The translations under genes and the position numbers were made by a program. A stretch of DNA of 64,000 nucleotides from Aplectana chamaeleonis. Lineage: Eukaryota; Nematoda; Chromadorea; Rhabditida; Cosmocercidae. Shown here one piece after another: positions 1-11,734 of this stretch. How positions within the stretch are numbered: position 1 is the first letter of the stretch; each line of letters starts with the position of its first letter. The stretch is taken from positions 586,001-650,000 of the forward strand of contig JAPDOI010000271.1 in the NCBI GenBank assembly GCA_029168955.1, in the 5' to 3' direction. Under the pieces are notes generated by a model that saw only the letters and a list, made by a program, of their open reading frames with translations, made no database searches and was not told where the DNA came from.

Positions 1-331
1 CCTGTATCTGCCCGCCCCCTGTATTTGCGTCCTCCTTCAAAACAGAGGTGAAGAGCGATTCCCAACACCAGTGACGATTGTGGGTGGTAGAATATGTACC
101 ATAGGTAAACCACAAACGTCGCCGACGGTGGTAATGGCCCAGCACCCCTGTTTTGGTGGCAGACGTGAATACAGGGGGCGGGCAGATACAGGGGCGGGGC
201 CCATTTCTCACTCGTGTAGCGTCATTGTGTATCGTTTTTGACGCTTCAAAATCCGTGGGGGTTGTGTTTGGTGCCACACCAATCTAATTCCGTAGTTATC
301 TCAGTTACGTTTACGAGCGTGTATGCTGCCT
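1..331. mobile_element. TTAA-type fold-back MITE, family 1, copy 1 (left end outside window)
   Basis: Positions 1-30 and 165-195 are inverted copies of each other. The element ends at 331 in a terminal sequence that reads TACGAGCGTG then TATGCTGCCT, followed by TTAA at 332-335. The same terminus and interior occur in complete copies at 19078-19538 and 51673-52324. TTAA target duplication is the habit of piggyBac-like transposases; no transposase is encoded here. Its left end lies off the window. Confidence 0.75.
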
Positions 332-335
332 TTAA

Positions 336-677
336 ACTGTAATTCAATCAGCTTTCGGACTTGCCAGGGTGATTATTTCTATCCTCAAACAGTTAAAACA
401 TTGACTGCAGCCTTTGTTGACGTTGTTCAACAGTTTTATTACTTAAATTTGCATTTATTTCTGCCTGTAAATGTCATTGAATTTTGACTATACACACACG
501 AGTCTCCGATTTTCTTGGGAGGAGCTGTGCACGTGTGCACGAGTCCTCAACTTGAGAACTCTACAACTCTCAGTTTAGCCCGGTTCTTGCCCGTAACCTT
601 CATGGTCCATCAAACGTTAAAAACCAAACCCATTTTTTTTGTTTTCTCAACAACTTTTTTCATGGCGACCACTGCCT
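336..677. mobile_element. TTAA-type MITE, family 2, 3' part
   Basis: This stretch aligns with the right half of the complete copies at 41462-42010 and 61875-62412, including the GTGCACGTGTGCACGA palindrome near 526-543 and the terminal CGACCACTGCCT ending at 677. The left half is replaced by the family 1 element ending at 331, so family 1 jumped into this element. The expected terminal TTAA has decayed to CCAA. Confidence 0.6.
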
Positions 678-734
678 CCAAAGGCATCGAACGCGCTGAA
701 AAGCACCTACCATTTTTTGTGTTGGAATCATTGG

Positions 735-1216
735 TTGGGCCCGCCAGAGAATGTAGGTAGAGTTTCTCAGGTTTTGACTCATCATTGTGAAGATATGTGA
801 GATCTAATGCTTCAAATTCCGCCAGAGGAGGCCGGCCTTCCGACAGCCATGTGGCGTATCTCTCGAAGACTTCATTGTCAAGCTTCTCTAGCAACAATCT
901 CAAACTTGCATCTTCAGCAAGGGATGCACCATCTTTCATTAATGTGTCTTCATGCTTCTCATACCACCGAGAGAAACACCGATCAATCTCGGGGTCAAAC
1001 GCGAATGCTGTGAATCGACCGTTCAATTCCGACTTCAATGTCGATTGATGCGGCCCTAACCTCATTTTCTGGCTGCGCCTCACTTTTTGTAGCCATTAAT
1101 TTCTTCATTTGCTGTACCAATCCCAGTTGTTTGTGAGCATTCTCTTGCATCATCAGCCTCATTTGCTGAGCGTTCTGATCTAACAGCTTTTGGACGGTTT
1201 CCTGGTCCATGTTCAA
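735..1216 (-). pseudogene. Gag-like N-terminal fragment of an LTR retrotransposon (frameshifted)
   Basis: On the minus strand a short Gln/Met-rich coiled-coil-like start (MDQETVQKLLDQNAQQ, from about 1216) runs into a frameshift near 1080. It continues as a segment containing FDPEIDRCFSRWYEKHED and a Leu-rich helical stretch. This arrangement resembles the N-terminal gag domain annotated as DUF7083 in K02A2.6-like Gypsy/BEL polyproteins of nematodes. No protease, RT, integrase or LTR follows; the left side is cut by the MITE ending at 677. It is a decayed fragment. The family assignment is from memory of the motif and should be tested by profile search. Confidence 0.55.
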
Positions 1217-2221
1217 TCAATGAATGGTTGAGCTTATTCTCGAATGATTCACACTTTTCTACGCCGAAGAACATTTTTATTTTCTCAATCTTTCGGCAAC
1301 ATCGGATCTATGAAAGACCAGTTTTCATTCATAACTCTTTAGCCGCAGAAATTGGTGGTGGGGATGTTTTTGAAATCTCCAATCCATTTTGCGTTGAAAG
1401 ATATATTGGGTCCCCGATTTTACTTGCTCCATGAGCCAGTCAGGTCGGAGGAGCATTGCTGCATTGCTCCTTACATTAAATCTTTGCGCCTCTGGTTTTA
1501 TCATTGGGGCGAGAACGACCTATGGAGGTAACATACGGAACTCGGCAGCATCGACTTAGCTGGCTTATGGATCATGCAAGGCTGGGAACTCAAGATATCA
1601 TTCGACTTATAATTTCAACTTTTGCATGATCTTAAATGAATGAAAAATAGCTGAAGGATCGTGGAAATATTTTTCCGATATAGGACAAACATTTTGATGC
1701 AGAATTAAACTAGGATTAAAAAAAAGGAAAAGTCCATCACTCAACCTGCTCCAATGGGTAAAAAGGAATTAAGAAAAAGTCGGCATTTCGCAAATGAAAT
1801 TTAGCTGTAAGATCGGAAGAATATTTTTTATCCAACCCGAAAAGAATGAGTGACTCAGAGTTTCAAGCGCATTCCGAAAACAACCTCCATAGCTCATGAT
1901 TTTTGGGCGTTATTCATACTCCTCCACGCAACCTTTTCTCAGCTCAGCCATGGCGTCGCCGCTGGAGTGTTCGTAGTCTCCGCAAGGCACAGGCGTCACG
2001 CTCGTGAACAGTATTCACAATCCAAGGCCACGCCTGCGCGTCGAGCGCGTGCCGCGCTGGCGTTTGGTAGTATGAATAGTGCCTTAGAGGCAGAAATGCT
2101 GCGAACGGAAGCCCGGATTTTAAAAAATTTTGAAATATTAATAAAGAATCGTGACTTCCTCACAGCTTGAAAAGATTTGTATGACTTTTGTAGATTACTC
2201 TACATACAATAATAAATTGTA
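1217..2221. other. Non-coding stretch, nothing recognised
   Basis: No ORF with recognisable content, no clear terminal inverted repeats and no RNA gene seen. Mostly AT-rich intergenic sequence. Confidence 0.4.
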
Positions 2222-2366
2222 ACGTCGGCATGGATCCTGAAGAGACTTCGCGTTCACTTTTGAAGCTTGGCGCGAACTCGGTGTCATATGCTATAATATA
2301 GGTGCACCGAGCTTGCGTTAACCTCCAATGGGAAACGAAAAGTTTTTTCAGGATTAATGCCGATGT
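2222..2366. mobile_element. Short MITE with TA flanks, copy 1
   Basis: Imperfect terminal inverted repeats begin ACGTCGGCATGGATCC and end with the reverse complement (ATGCCGATGT), flanked by TA on both sides (2220-2221 and 2367-2368). A relative is at 39549-39693. TA duplication and small size suggest a Tc1/mariner-driven MITE. Confidence 0.6.
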
Positions 2367-3090
2367 TATAAAGCGGTTACCTCTCCGAGAAACTTTTTTG
2401 GAAATTTGATGCGAAATTATTAAATGCCAAAGACAAAGACTAAGGAGTGTTCATTCTGAAATCACAGGTTTGGAGATAACTTTCACCGTTCTGCAGTTGA
2501 GCATTCTGAATTAGCTTTACCTATAGGACCGCTATCCCCTCACCAACGAGCCCATGGCCATAATTGAAGCGCAATGAAATGTCGACTGCTTTCAGGATGA
2601 CATCGACCGATCACCACGTAATTTTATGCCGAGCCGTAGAAGTTTTGCGATTTCTGCCTAATCCCGCTGTTTTTCTCCTTTTTGTTTTTTTTTTACATCA
2701 ACTTCATCCCTTGGCACTTCATCACGTAAGAGCTTTGTTAAAAACACGAAAGTTTTTTTTGCAAAACGTGAAAAGGAGTCTCTTAATTCACAGGTAAACA
2801 TGCAATTCCCTAATGTGAAAGACAAATAGTACGTGCATTAGGTGTAATGAAAAATGAGACAAGTCATAGACGTTGGAGTTTCTACAGGCTCACGAACTCA
2901 AATGTCGACAGCAGGTTGGTCCGCCCCTTTCTCGAGTTATCCGGCGCTCACAAGTTCTTTCGGAAGAGAAACATGAGCCTATTATCAACGTGCCATCGAC
3001 CTGTGGATGGCAGGCTCACGGCAGGTTGATAAGGCAGCTCATCTTATCGTTGATGGATATTGATCGTCCGAATCCCCATTGAGTGGCGAA
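2367..3090. other. Non-coding stretch, nothing recognised
   Basis: No supported gene. A small inverted repeat (GTGGATGGCAGG type) lies near 2990-3030. The last eight bases, GTGGCGAA, are the target duplication of the next element. Confidence 0.35.
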
Positions 3091-5092
3091 CAGGGATGTG
3101 CGGCAAACGATTTTGAGATTTCGGCAAACGGCAATCGGCAAAAAAAACCCAAAAACCGCCAGCAAACGGCAAACGGCGATCGGCAAAAACCTCATCCCTT
3201 AGATTGACCCAAAAGTTATTCACTTCTACTTTTTTTCTTTTTTTCCTTCACTTATGTCAACATTCCAATAATTCCAATTCAAAGGAATGTTTCCAATTCA
3301 AGGCATCAAGTGAACAAAAACAGGACACGTGGGACCTCATGGGAATTGAAAAACTCGCCGCTGTGGATTCGCGAGGAAGCCGCTCCGGCTCTTAGAGGCA
3401 TCGAAGCGGGACTATCGCGGAGTTGCAGCGGCAATGTCTTGGCGGTCCCGCGAGAGTGCCGCTGCGGCCCGCGATCGGTGGCTGAGCTCTAACAGAAATG
3501 GGAATGAACGCGAGTAACTCATATGAAATGACTCATAATACTACTGGATGGGGCCTACCAGCAGAAGTACTCACCTGCGGCTCTTACGTCCACTGTCTGA
3601 TAGGGACAGAGGGTATTCCTGTAATACGACAATGAAGATATGGGATGTGCCTCAAACTTGATTAATGGAACTGGCGACAACTTCTTTTTACTAGACAGGA
3701 CAGTGCATCGTTTTCGAAGCGGGTTCGCTGATGCAGCCTAGCGGAGCCATTGGGGTTCTAACACTGAGCTGCAGCGGTGCTATCGCGGCAACTTCACGGC
3801 GTTGTCGACTCTCAAAACGCTGCAACTGAACCTTCGCGGCGCAGTGATCATCATGGAGCCGCTGCGGTACTACCGTGGAAGTATCGCGGGGCGATACACG
3901 ATGTCAAGACATTGATGTCAGATATGTTCTTTACAACCTGTGGTCGTGACTACCGCGTACGCAACACGTTTGGCAGCGGGGCGTCTTCCAAATTCGCTGT
4001 AAAGAGTATGGTACACTCTGTCGCAGTCATGATCCGCAGGCATGCAATTTAGATGAAATCCCGCCGAGACCCGCATCGGGTAAACGGCATCGGTCGTCGT
4101 AGGAACAGTTATCGCACGTCTGTCGCTGCGACGTGTCGCGGAGGGCTGGCATACTGCAGATGTGTCGCTGTGCAGAGCGACGCGACTGTGCGTCGCAGAA
4201 GGATATAATACCTCTAAGTACGGGCTCGATTAGAGTTCGCGGATGGAAGGCGCAGCAGTATGCAATGAAAAATCTACTATGCGGCGCCGCATAATCAGTT
4301 GTCCTCCTATGCATGTTACCGCGGAGTACAGTTGCAGAGCTATGGGGCAAAAAAATATTTGCAAATAATGAATGCTATTATCTATTTTACCATGACGTAT
4401 ACACCTAAAGACAAAGCAGGAGCGTTTGGTTGAAGAACCACACGCACGAAACTCAATGCAACACGCTCGTCACCCCAAAAATGAACTCCATGACGATGGA
4501 ATTTTTATGAGGAGAACCCCGAAAAAGATTGTTCAGCTCACTAAAGACTTTCCAGAATTTCCTAGTATTCTTGCGCCCTGGAGCACTTTTGGTGGGCACT
4601 CTGATCACCACCAGCAGCGAACGGTCACTTTCTCGACGAAGCATCCTCATGACAAGTTATATTTCTCCAGATCGCTCCGCTGCTGGTGATAATCGAAATC
4701 GGGAGCCCACTAGATCTGCTCCAGAGTTTGTATCTGAGCAAAACTCGGAATCTGGACCATTATGTGCGTTTCGCTCACGCGTCCCCACATGTAAGCTTGC
4801 TAAGCTGAATACATATAGTGAGATTTTGAACAGATTTTTATCCCTAATCTTGTTCAAAAATTGCCAGGCGGAAACAGATAAGCCAAAACCCCCGGTTAGC
4901 GGTTAAGCGAACAACGGATAACCGGCTCACCCCTAAAGCCTACATGGCCCCGAGCCTAGACAGGGGTTTCTCCTGTTTTGCCGAGTTTTGCATGAAAAAT
5001 AACAAAAATTTCGGCAAACGACATACGGCAAAAAAATCCATAAAAACGGCCGGCAAACGATAAACGGCAACGGCGATTGCCACACATTCCTG
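3091..5092. mobile_element. Interrupted hAT-type MITE with 8-bp target duplication
   Basis: The left end is CAGGGATGTGCGGCAA and the right end is TTGCCACACATTCCTG, imperfect inverted termini of the CAGGG class typical of hAT. The same octamer GTGGCGAA flanks both ends (3083-3090 and 5093-5100). The outer 110 bases on each side are near-tandem CGGCAAAC-type repeats in the same orientation, as if one roughly 200-bp element was split by the 1.8 kb between 3200 and 4970. Related elements with other internal repeats are at 42561-43681 and 60552-60795. Confidence 0.7.
3984..4216. repeat. Degenerate relative of the TTA-flanked MITE at 45777-46072
   Basis: Contains AGTATGGTACACTCTGTCGC at the left and a series of GTCGCTGCGACGTGTCGC and GTCGCTGTGCAGAGCGACGC blocks that match, in inverted orientation, the element at 45777-46072. 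Ends are not well defined. It lies within the insertion that splits the hAT-type MITE. Confidence 0.45.
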
Positions 5093-5100
5093 GTGGCGAA

Positions 5101-6412
5101 GTATTGAGTCGGCTGCGTAAAGGGGTCCGCTGAGTTGAAGTTGCGGCGTTGCTCGCAGCGACGAACAGCACTGGGTGATGTAGTATCGATTACATTTGGC
5201 GACGATGGCGACCGACGCAGAGTGAAGGGCGACGAGGGGGCACCGCAGAGTGTATTGACGCCGCGACGGCCCTGCATCACTGCCAGCGAGCGGCAACCGA
5301 CGCGGCGACGATAATGTTTCGAAATATGTTTGTCGCCGCGTCAAGGTTGACGCTCGGCGCCCTTTTGCCGGTCTCACCAACTCTGCAGACCCCTTAATTG
5401 AATATCTCTGCTTTTTTTGTTTTTTCTTGTATTTTGAGGGGAACACCTGTTTTTGTACAATAACGCGCCAGCCACGGTTTAGGTCGAGTGGAATTAGTAC
5501 TCGATTAGTTTTATAAGGATTTTCACAGTAAAATAATTTATTCTCTCCGGGGATTTCATTATGCGTATTTTTTCGAGTACTAGATAAATTTTGATAGCTG
5601 GAACACTCTTTTCTCAAATATTTGATTCATTTGTACAATTCACTTTGTCGATTTCGCCCCTCGAAAAAGTCGTTTATTCGTTCCATCGAAAATTTCTGTG
5701 CGTTTGGACCGGTCAAACGTTCGCTCGTATGGAAACTTGTCTCAATTCAGCTTACAGCCTAATTGCTCACAAAAAAAAACTCTAGTTGTACAAGTGTATT
5801 AATCGAAAAACCATTTAAAATTCGAAATCGAACGATCGCTTGAATGTTTATACACAATTTCACATATAAAACAAAAATCAATTACGTTATTGAATTTGCT
5901 CATTCATTAGGAGAGGCTCCGAATTTTCCTCCCCAAATTTTGATATCACAGCCATTTCAAAACTTAACGAATTTACGAATAAATCCGAATGAGGGAGTGA
6001 GTGCACAAATTCGAGCAAGGCCTCTCTTTTTTTGTGAATGAACTGTTTATTCGAAGGCCTTTCTTCTAGTTGATGCGAATACATACTTGGAAAAATACAG
6101 AAAAATTTGAGTCAGCATTCAATCTTTGGAATTGTTTCCAGATCAGCTATAAATGTCTACTGCGCAGCCACGGGGCTGTATCGAAAAAAAAACGCAGGGC
6201 GGTCGCACGCTCCTTATGCAAGCCGGCCCTTTTAGTCCGCGGATTTCGGAGACAGAGGGTAGATTGGCGAGTTTTTCCTTGTCCGTACGTATCTTTCGAG
6301 TAGGTGTAGTATACCATTCGTGGTAGCAACACTTCCTCTATCTAATAGCGCAACCCTAGAATCCCGTTCTCCTTTGTCATTCACATCAATGCGTCGGACG
6401 AGGTTTTGGGAT
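5101..6412. other. Non-coding stretch, nothing recognised
   Basis: Only AT-rich and low-complexity DNA is seen; long reading frames on the minus strand around 4940-5617 have no recognisable domain and are crossed by repeat DNA. No RNA gene found. Confidence 0.35.
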
Positions 6413-6520
6413 CAGTGATGTGCGGAATTTTCTGTTTTCTGTTTTCTGTATTCTGCCCATTTTTGGACATTTTTTTTCCTGTTTTCAGTAAAAATATAGG
6501 TAATCACTAGGGGAACAGTG
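6413..6520. repeat. Left end of another CAG(T/G)GATGTGCGG-type MITE
   Basis: CAGTGATGTGCGGAA at 6413 matches the hAT-type MITE terminus and is followed by a different near-tandem repeat (TTTTCTG units). I could not find the matching right end or an 8-bp duplication. Confidence 0.35.
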
Positions 6521-6762
6521 GCGGACCTTGAGTTTGTGCACTACCTTATAAAAAGAGTGAACATGGAAATTTCGACAAAGATCGACAATGAACACCTAAT
6601 TTCTTAATCTGTGCAGGTTTTTAGGGCTCGATAACAAAAAAATTTAATCTAGCAATTATCTTCGAACATTTTGTAATACTACCAGCCTCTTTTTCTCTTT
6701 TTTCAGCTTCACTAATGTTGATTTTTCAACAACTTGAAAAGAAAAAGATATTCTTTCCGTAC

Positions 6763-6975
6763 CATGTTCGCAATAATCTGAACAATAACTGCCAGAATTC
6801 CAACAACAGACTGAACCACTATCAAATTCTGGTACTGCGTTAGAGCAGAGTAGTTCTTCAGAATTCGACTGACAATATAGCCGTGAATAAGCAGGCCACA
6901 AACGGAAGCTGCAATAGTATTGAAAATCTGAATCGAGTCCACGATGCGCTCGTTCCGTTCCGTGTAGATATTCAT
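6763..6975 (-). CDS. First exon of a serpentine (7TM) chemoreceptor paralogue; rest of gene not found
   Basis: Minus-strand exon of exactly 71 codons, starting ATG at 6975 and ending at a GTACGG donor. It has the same length and border phase as exon 1 of the complete receptor at 15388-15600. The proteins align throughout: (N/S)IY(T/A)ER(N/D)E at the start, IQIFN near residue 15, and a shared YQNLIVVQSVVGI from about residue 48. Two hydrophobic segments (about residues 15-37 and 48-68) correspond to TM1 and TM2. An acceptor (TCTCTTCAG) lies 7 bases before the ATG, fit for an SL trans-splice or 5' UTR intron. No TM3-TM7 exons are visible down to position 1, so either a long intron carries the gene off the window or this is an orphan duplicate. 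Confidence 0.6.
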
Positions 6976-7107
6976 CGTATCTGAAGAGATGAAGAGTACA
7001 TATTCTGTGACTCTGACACTCATGCGTAAAACGCGTCAAAAAGTTGGCGTTTCTACCCACGGAACATTAAAAAAATTGTGAGTGCATGAGAAGAAAGGAA
7101 TTATTTT

Positions 7108-7301
7108 GGAGTCCACCAAGAGTGTCTCATTTACTTATCAATAAGAAGCGGTCGGCTGGGGATCAATGTGCATGAATCCCATACCAGCACGTTCGATAAC
7201 GATTGAGCGAGAGCGGTTGTGCTGCAACGAGTTTCATGTTCATTGATCTCCAATCGACCGCTTCTCATTGATAAGTAAATGAGACACTCTTGGTGGACTC
7301 C
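7108..7301. mobile_element. MITE with about 45-bp terminal inverted repeats
   Basis: The left terminus begins GGAGTCCACCAAGAGTGTCT and continues through a run that ends in AAGCGGTCG; the right terminus is its close reverse complement, ending AGACACTCTTGGTGGACTCC. Size 194 bp, no coding capacity. The target duplication is not obvious. Confidence 0.75.
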
Positions 7302-7829
7302 ACTATATAATCAGTTGATATCGTCCGTAGGAAATTGTGGTACACTCAAGAAGAGCAGTGAGTTCAACAACTGAGCTGCGATGAATGGAATTGCGGATAG
7401 CGAACTGATTTGAAAGGCTATGATTACGAATCTAATATGAGGTGTGACGCTTTATATCATTAGGGGGGAATTATTTCATTTCTACGATCGGAGACCGGAA
7501 TGGCAGTTATGTTGTCTTCAATACATGTTGGCCTAGCGACTCCGTATAATGGCAACCCTTACTTTGATTGCGGATTCCTCATAATCACTCTCATTATGAA
7601 GAATTAGTCTCTCAATGGAAACTATTTTAGGGAGCGAAATGGAGTAACTTCCGAGGATTGTAGTGAAAACTGTGAGTGACTCACCGAGCCTAGACCTATA
7701 TCGTCGCCCGGAGAACAGATGACGAATATCCCTATTAGAGTTCAGTACCTTAATGTGTGGAAATCAGGTATTTGGTGCATAAATAAGACTGACGGGACTT
7801 ACAGAAAATGGGGCACCTACAGTACCGTG

Positions 7830-8310
7830 CTTGTTTTTTTTGAAAAACCGCGTTTTGCAGCGTTTTTTAGGCTAAAAACGCGCCGCATCGCCATAACTCC
7901 TTCTAAAATTGACGGAATGAGTTTTTTCATGTTTTAGTGTTCCTCTGTGTGAAGCTAGTGTAATGGTACGAGTATAAAGCTTTTAAAACTCCGGTATTTT
8001 GTTCAAAAATGTGCATTTCCTTCTGGGATTCACATCGACCACAGGTCAAAACAGAACAGATTTCTGCTATCATGACCATCTGATCAGTTCATTATGAGGG
8101 ATTTTGTGGTACAAATATTCATTTTTCGATCAACTTTTGGAGTTGGATCAATGATTTTGTAACACTATCGTATAGGACTGAAAGGAAACAATCTAGAAAT
8201 GACTTCAGAATTGAAATTGGACCACTTTGAAACAAATCATGGCGTTGCGGCGCTTTGTGAGCGCAAAAAACGTCGCAAAACGCTTTCTTTGCAAGAAATT
8301 TGTTCGCTAC
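7830..8310. repeat. Inverted-repeat element with GCGGCG...AAAACGC arms
   Basis: The segment around 7838-7945 (AAACCGCGTTTTGCAGCG and onward) is inverted relative to about 8215-8300 (GTCGCAAAACGC at its core). The right arm is also repeated at 20845-20975, where GGACCACTTTGAA and ATGGCGATGCGGC are conserved. Exact ends not determined. Confidence 0.45.
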
Positions 8311-8539
8311 TGTAGCACGATCAGCTGTGTTACATGTTGAAGCACAATGAATTCCCTCCGGAAGTGGATTCAGCTGAAACGTTGATAACATAGGTTCTTT
8401 GTGGTCTAGCCAAATAAACTTGTTCTTCTTAACGTAAACGTCCTCAACATGACAAAAGACACAAGAAGCCTCGTTACTTGTTTGTGCCCACAGTAGCGAT
8501 CATAAGTCTATTCACATGGCCTTTCCACTAATAATGTTT

Positions 8540-8640
8540 TTATATCCTCTGTTTCCGAGTGAAATTTATTTCCGTTCATCGCGTGCTTCTGCGCGCGTAC
8601 GCTGCGTCTCCTTCTCCCCGCACTTTCTCGATTTGGCGCG
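8540..8640. repeat. Dispersed repeat shared with 39755-39845
   Basis: TTATTTCCGTTCATCGCGTG and the following CGCGCGTACGCTGCGTCTCC occur nearly identically at both sites. No coding content. Confidence 0.55.
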
Positions 8641-8699
8641 CGAAATAACAGTATAATTCTTGCTCGGAACCAGAGGGTACATATCTTGGGTTGCACCTA

Positions 8700-9840
8700 G
8701 CAAAAATTGATGGAACCCTTGCTTTGCACATACACGAAATTGGTTTCTGATGATGCAGTTTTTAATATGGAATTTATTTATCATTTTTCATGGTAATATT
8801 TAAAATTAGGACTATTCCCTGAAAACAAGGCTATTACAGTTCCAAACCCGTATCAGTAACTCGTCATTCGAGAGTCTTCGGAGCCTTCGTATAACCTTGC
8901 AAAAAATTAATCTCTATCGAAATTTTCTCAGGAATAAATTTGAAAGAAAATTATGCGATATCACAGGGAAAGAGCGGAATTCATTTTCCAGTTGTACTTT
9001 GTTGAAGCCCATGAAACACATGTTTTGGAATGGTACAGGAGTGAGTAACTTTATAGAGAAGAATTTCCAGAAATCAACTCCAACCTGTTCGAATTGCGGT
9101 CTTCAGAAAATTTCTGATTGAGGCTATTCTCTTAGAAAGTTATACAACGGTTCAATAGATCTTCAAATAGTGAATAACTGGTACGGATTTGTGACAGCCA
9201 TTCTTTGAGGGAAAAGTCATAATTTTAATTAACACTATAAAATGATAAATTAGTTCTAGAAGAAAAACTGCAGCCTCAAAAACCAATTTTGTTTATGTGT
9301 AAAACAAGGGTTGTGATGCCCCATAACATGCTAAAGTTCCATCAAGTTTTGCTAAGGGCAAGCCAAGATATGTGTGGAAACAATTTGGCGGAAAGGCCGT
9401 TGGAATAGAGTTATGACCGCTGCTGTATCACGAAGCTGCTCAGAATTGATTCACTTCCTATTTCAAATACAGGGTAACCATCAGCTTTTCGAAAGCTTCG
9501 TAGACGACAAAAAGAGGAAATAATTTGGGAAATGATGATGACGAGGCCGCTTTAACTGATGCAAGCCTGGGCGGAAGCCACCACAGTATGCATTGCGTAC
9601 CGCTGAACTGAATTCTCCACTAAAAACTTGAACTTGATAGCCGATGGCAACACGTGCCTGTCATAGCGGTTGTATTGACAACTTGCTGGTTGGATTGCTT
9701 CCGAGCAATAAGCAGCGTTGTTCCTGAAGGAGAAGGCAGGATCCAGAACATTTTTTCTTGACTTGGATGTCATCAAATGCAGTGTATACGATAAGACTAA
9801 TCGAGTTTTTCACGTTTAAACATTAGTATGAGTGGTATAA
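8700..9840. other. Non-coding stretch, nothing recognised
   Basis: AT-rich sequence without supported genes, terminal repeats or RNA genes. Confidence 0.35.
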
Positions 9841-9884
9841 TATACAGAATTAGCTAACGACCCGTCGTAGGCGGGCAGTACACT

Positions 9885-10085
9885 GCGTATCATAAAAATA
9901 GGACACCCCCTAACCTTGTCGGTCTCATGTTTGTTGAGCAAGATAGATCTTCTTCGTCAACACTACTGTTATCAGGATGTGAAACGATCCCCGTATACCC
10001 TTTTCGGGCCAGATCAGATGATTGTGCACTTTTCTAGGATAAATTTATGTTTTAAATGGCGTGTCAAAAAGATAGGACACCCCTG
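9885..10085. repeat. Possible Tc1-like terminal sequences
   Basis: Two direct copies of AAAATAGGACACCCC-like sequence occur at about 9895 and 10070. The first follows CAGTACACTGCG, which resembles Tc1-family termini. No transposase is present. Weak evidence. Confidence 0.25.
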
Positions 10086-10134
10086 GGATAAATAGGATTT
10101 CCCCTTTGATAAAATTGTGTGATCACAAATCTAA

Positions 10135-10693
10135 GGCCCCTGTCAGACTTCGTCGAAAAACCTGCTGAGTCCGAATGAGTCCGGGGTGGTAAAACCTGCT
10201 GAGTCCGACTGAGTCCGGTTGCCCCCAGCGCCAACCAACTCCTCTGCGAAACACGCAATTGATAGTGACGATTATAACCTCAGCTGGGAATCGGAACGTG
10301 TTTGGGGGCTGATTTTCTTGTTTTCAACATGTCTGAATCTGATTTCCGTATCAGCAGCGGGAGGGGCAGAGCGCAGACGACGAGAGTAGAGATGAAGCGG
10401 GACTCGGCAGGTCGCAGTCGGCCGAAAAAAATGCACCCAAATCACGTGAAAAACACCTATATCGACCGGGTGGGGTGAGGATCATTTCGGTGGGACTCAG
10501 TGGGACTCAGTCGGTGCATTGGCCCCGTCCTTGTACGCATGAGAACCATCAGTATCGACCGGGGGGGGATTGCGGTGGGCATCAGACGGTCGCAGTCGGA
10601 CTCAGTGGGTTGATTTTTTGCACCCATTTCCCACGAATTCGGCGTGTATCGACGTTGTGGGACTCAGTAGATCCACCGACTATGACGGGGGCC
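10135..10693. mobile_element. PIF/Harbinger-type MITE with TAA target duplication, copy 1
   Basis: Termini GGCCCCTGTCAGAC and ATGACGGGGGCC are inverted, and TAA flanks both ends (10132-10134, 10694-10696). The interior carries repeated CTGCTGAGTCCGAATGAGTC units and GTATCGACCGGG segments shared with copies at 25047-25491, 28228-28673, 53192-53711 and 54101-57547. Three-base TAA/TTA duplication with GGCC-type ends fits PIF/Harbinger MITEs. Confidence 0.7.
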
Positions 10694-10773
10694 TAATGGC
10701 CGATTGGCATTCCTCGCAGTGTCCTTTCGACCAGGCTGATCAGCCTTCGCGAATCGATCTTGCTCCATTTCTC

Positions 10774-10915
10774 GATCAGGGGTTGAGCAGAGTGCGAACA
10801 GGGCGCGGCGCTGCATGATGATGGAGAGCCGTATTGATATATCGTGGCGATGTATCAATACGGCTCTCCATCATCAGGCCGCGCCGCGCCTTTTGAGCAC
10901 TCTGCTCAACTCCTT
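10774..10915. repeat. Long perfect hairpin
   Basis: ATGATGGAGAGCCGTATTGA near 10815 and its exact reverse complement near 10857 are separated by about a dozen bases. The stem continues outward through GCGCGGCGC and GAGTTGAGCAGAGTG-type sequence. About 60 base pairs of stem in all; no gene. Confidence 0.7.
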
Positions 10916-11734
10916 ATGGTCGGTTGGAGAGCAGAGATCGAGAGACACTGTCGCCCTTTGGCTCAACCCCGGCGAACTAAAATATCCGCGGGATTCTTCA
11001 TTTCGCTGAAATCAGGATTGTGAACTAGCCAGTTTGGACAAGATAGTTATTGCTGAGCAAAGAAGGCCACATCAGACCTGCTCTCGTGAAATTTCTGGTT
11101 GTTCTGCTAGAAACTACAATTTTGTCGCCTGAAAACATGGAGAAATGAAGGTAGATGTCACTCCCACGTCTTCCTGTACTCGCTGGAGATCGTCCGACAA
11201 CTGACGAGCGCGAAGTGTAGACTCCCTCATAGTCAGGGCCAAATGCTTTGACGGATTATGGAAGATCTACTTTCGAAAATTTAAAGGGTAAATTGGACAG
11301 CACCTATCCTCGAATTCCTTCAGCAGAACTTCCGATTACCAGACCTATCGAGAAAAATTCTATTTCGTCAGAAACCATTGCCTATATACACATATTAGAA
11401 GTTGCTGCCCACTTCAGCTTCAGCCCATGCCGTCAATAACTGCCCAAGATTGAGTTGATTTCGATCGAAGGAGGGGCTTCTGAGTGGTTCTTCCGAGTAA
11501 GTTTGCACTACACTACACCCATAGAAAGTTCTTCTACAGAAAACATTTTCTGCAGAAATTTTAGCGTGAACGTTGCCTTTACCCGAGGACTCCTGAAAAA
11601 AGCCCTCGCCTTAAGACAGTGTCCACGATAAAAATCGCTTTTATGCCTTTCCGCCTATCTCGAAAACAGTTCCATTCTAATTCCAATGATGTCTCTGGAA
11701 TCGTACAAGACCTTCTGGAAACGGTGTTATGGTC

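Noticed and set aside
4940..5617. 225-codon minus-strand reading frame
   Set aside because: Crosses the right end of the hAT-type MITE and its CGGCAAAC repeats; no recognisable domain or splice context.
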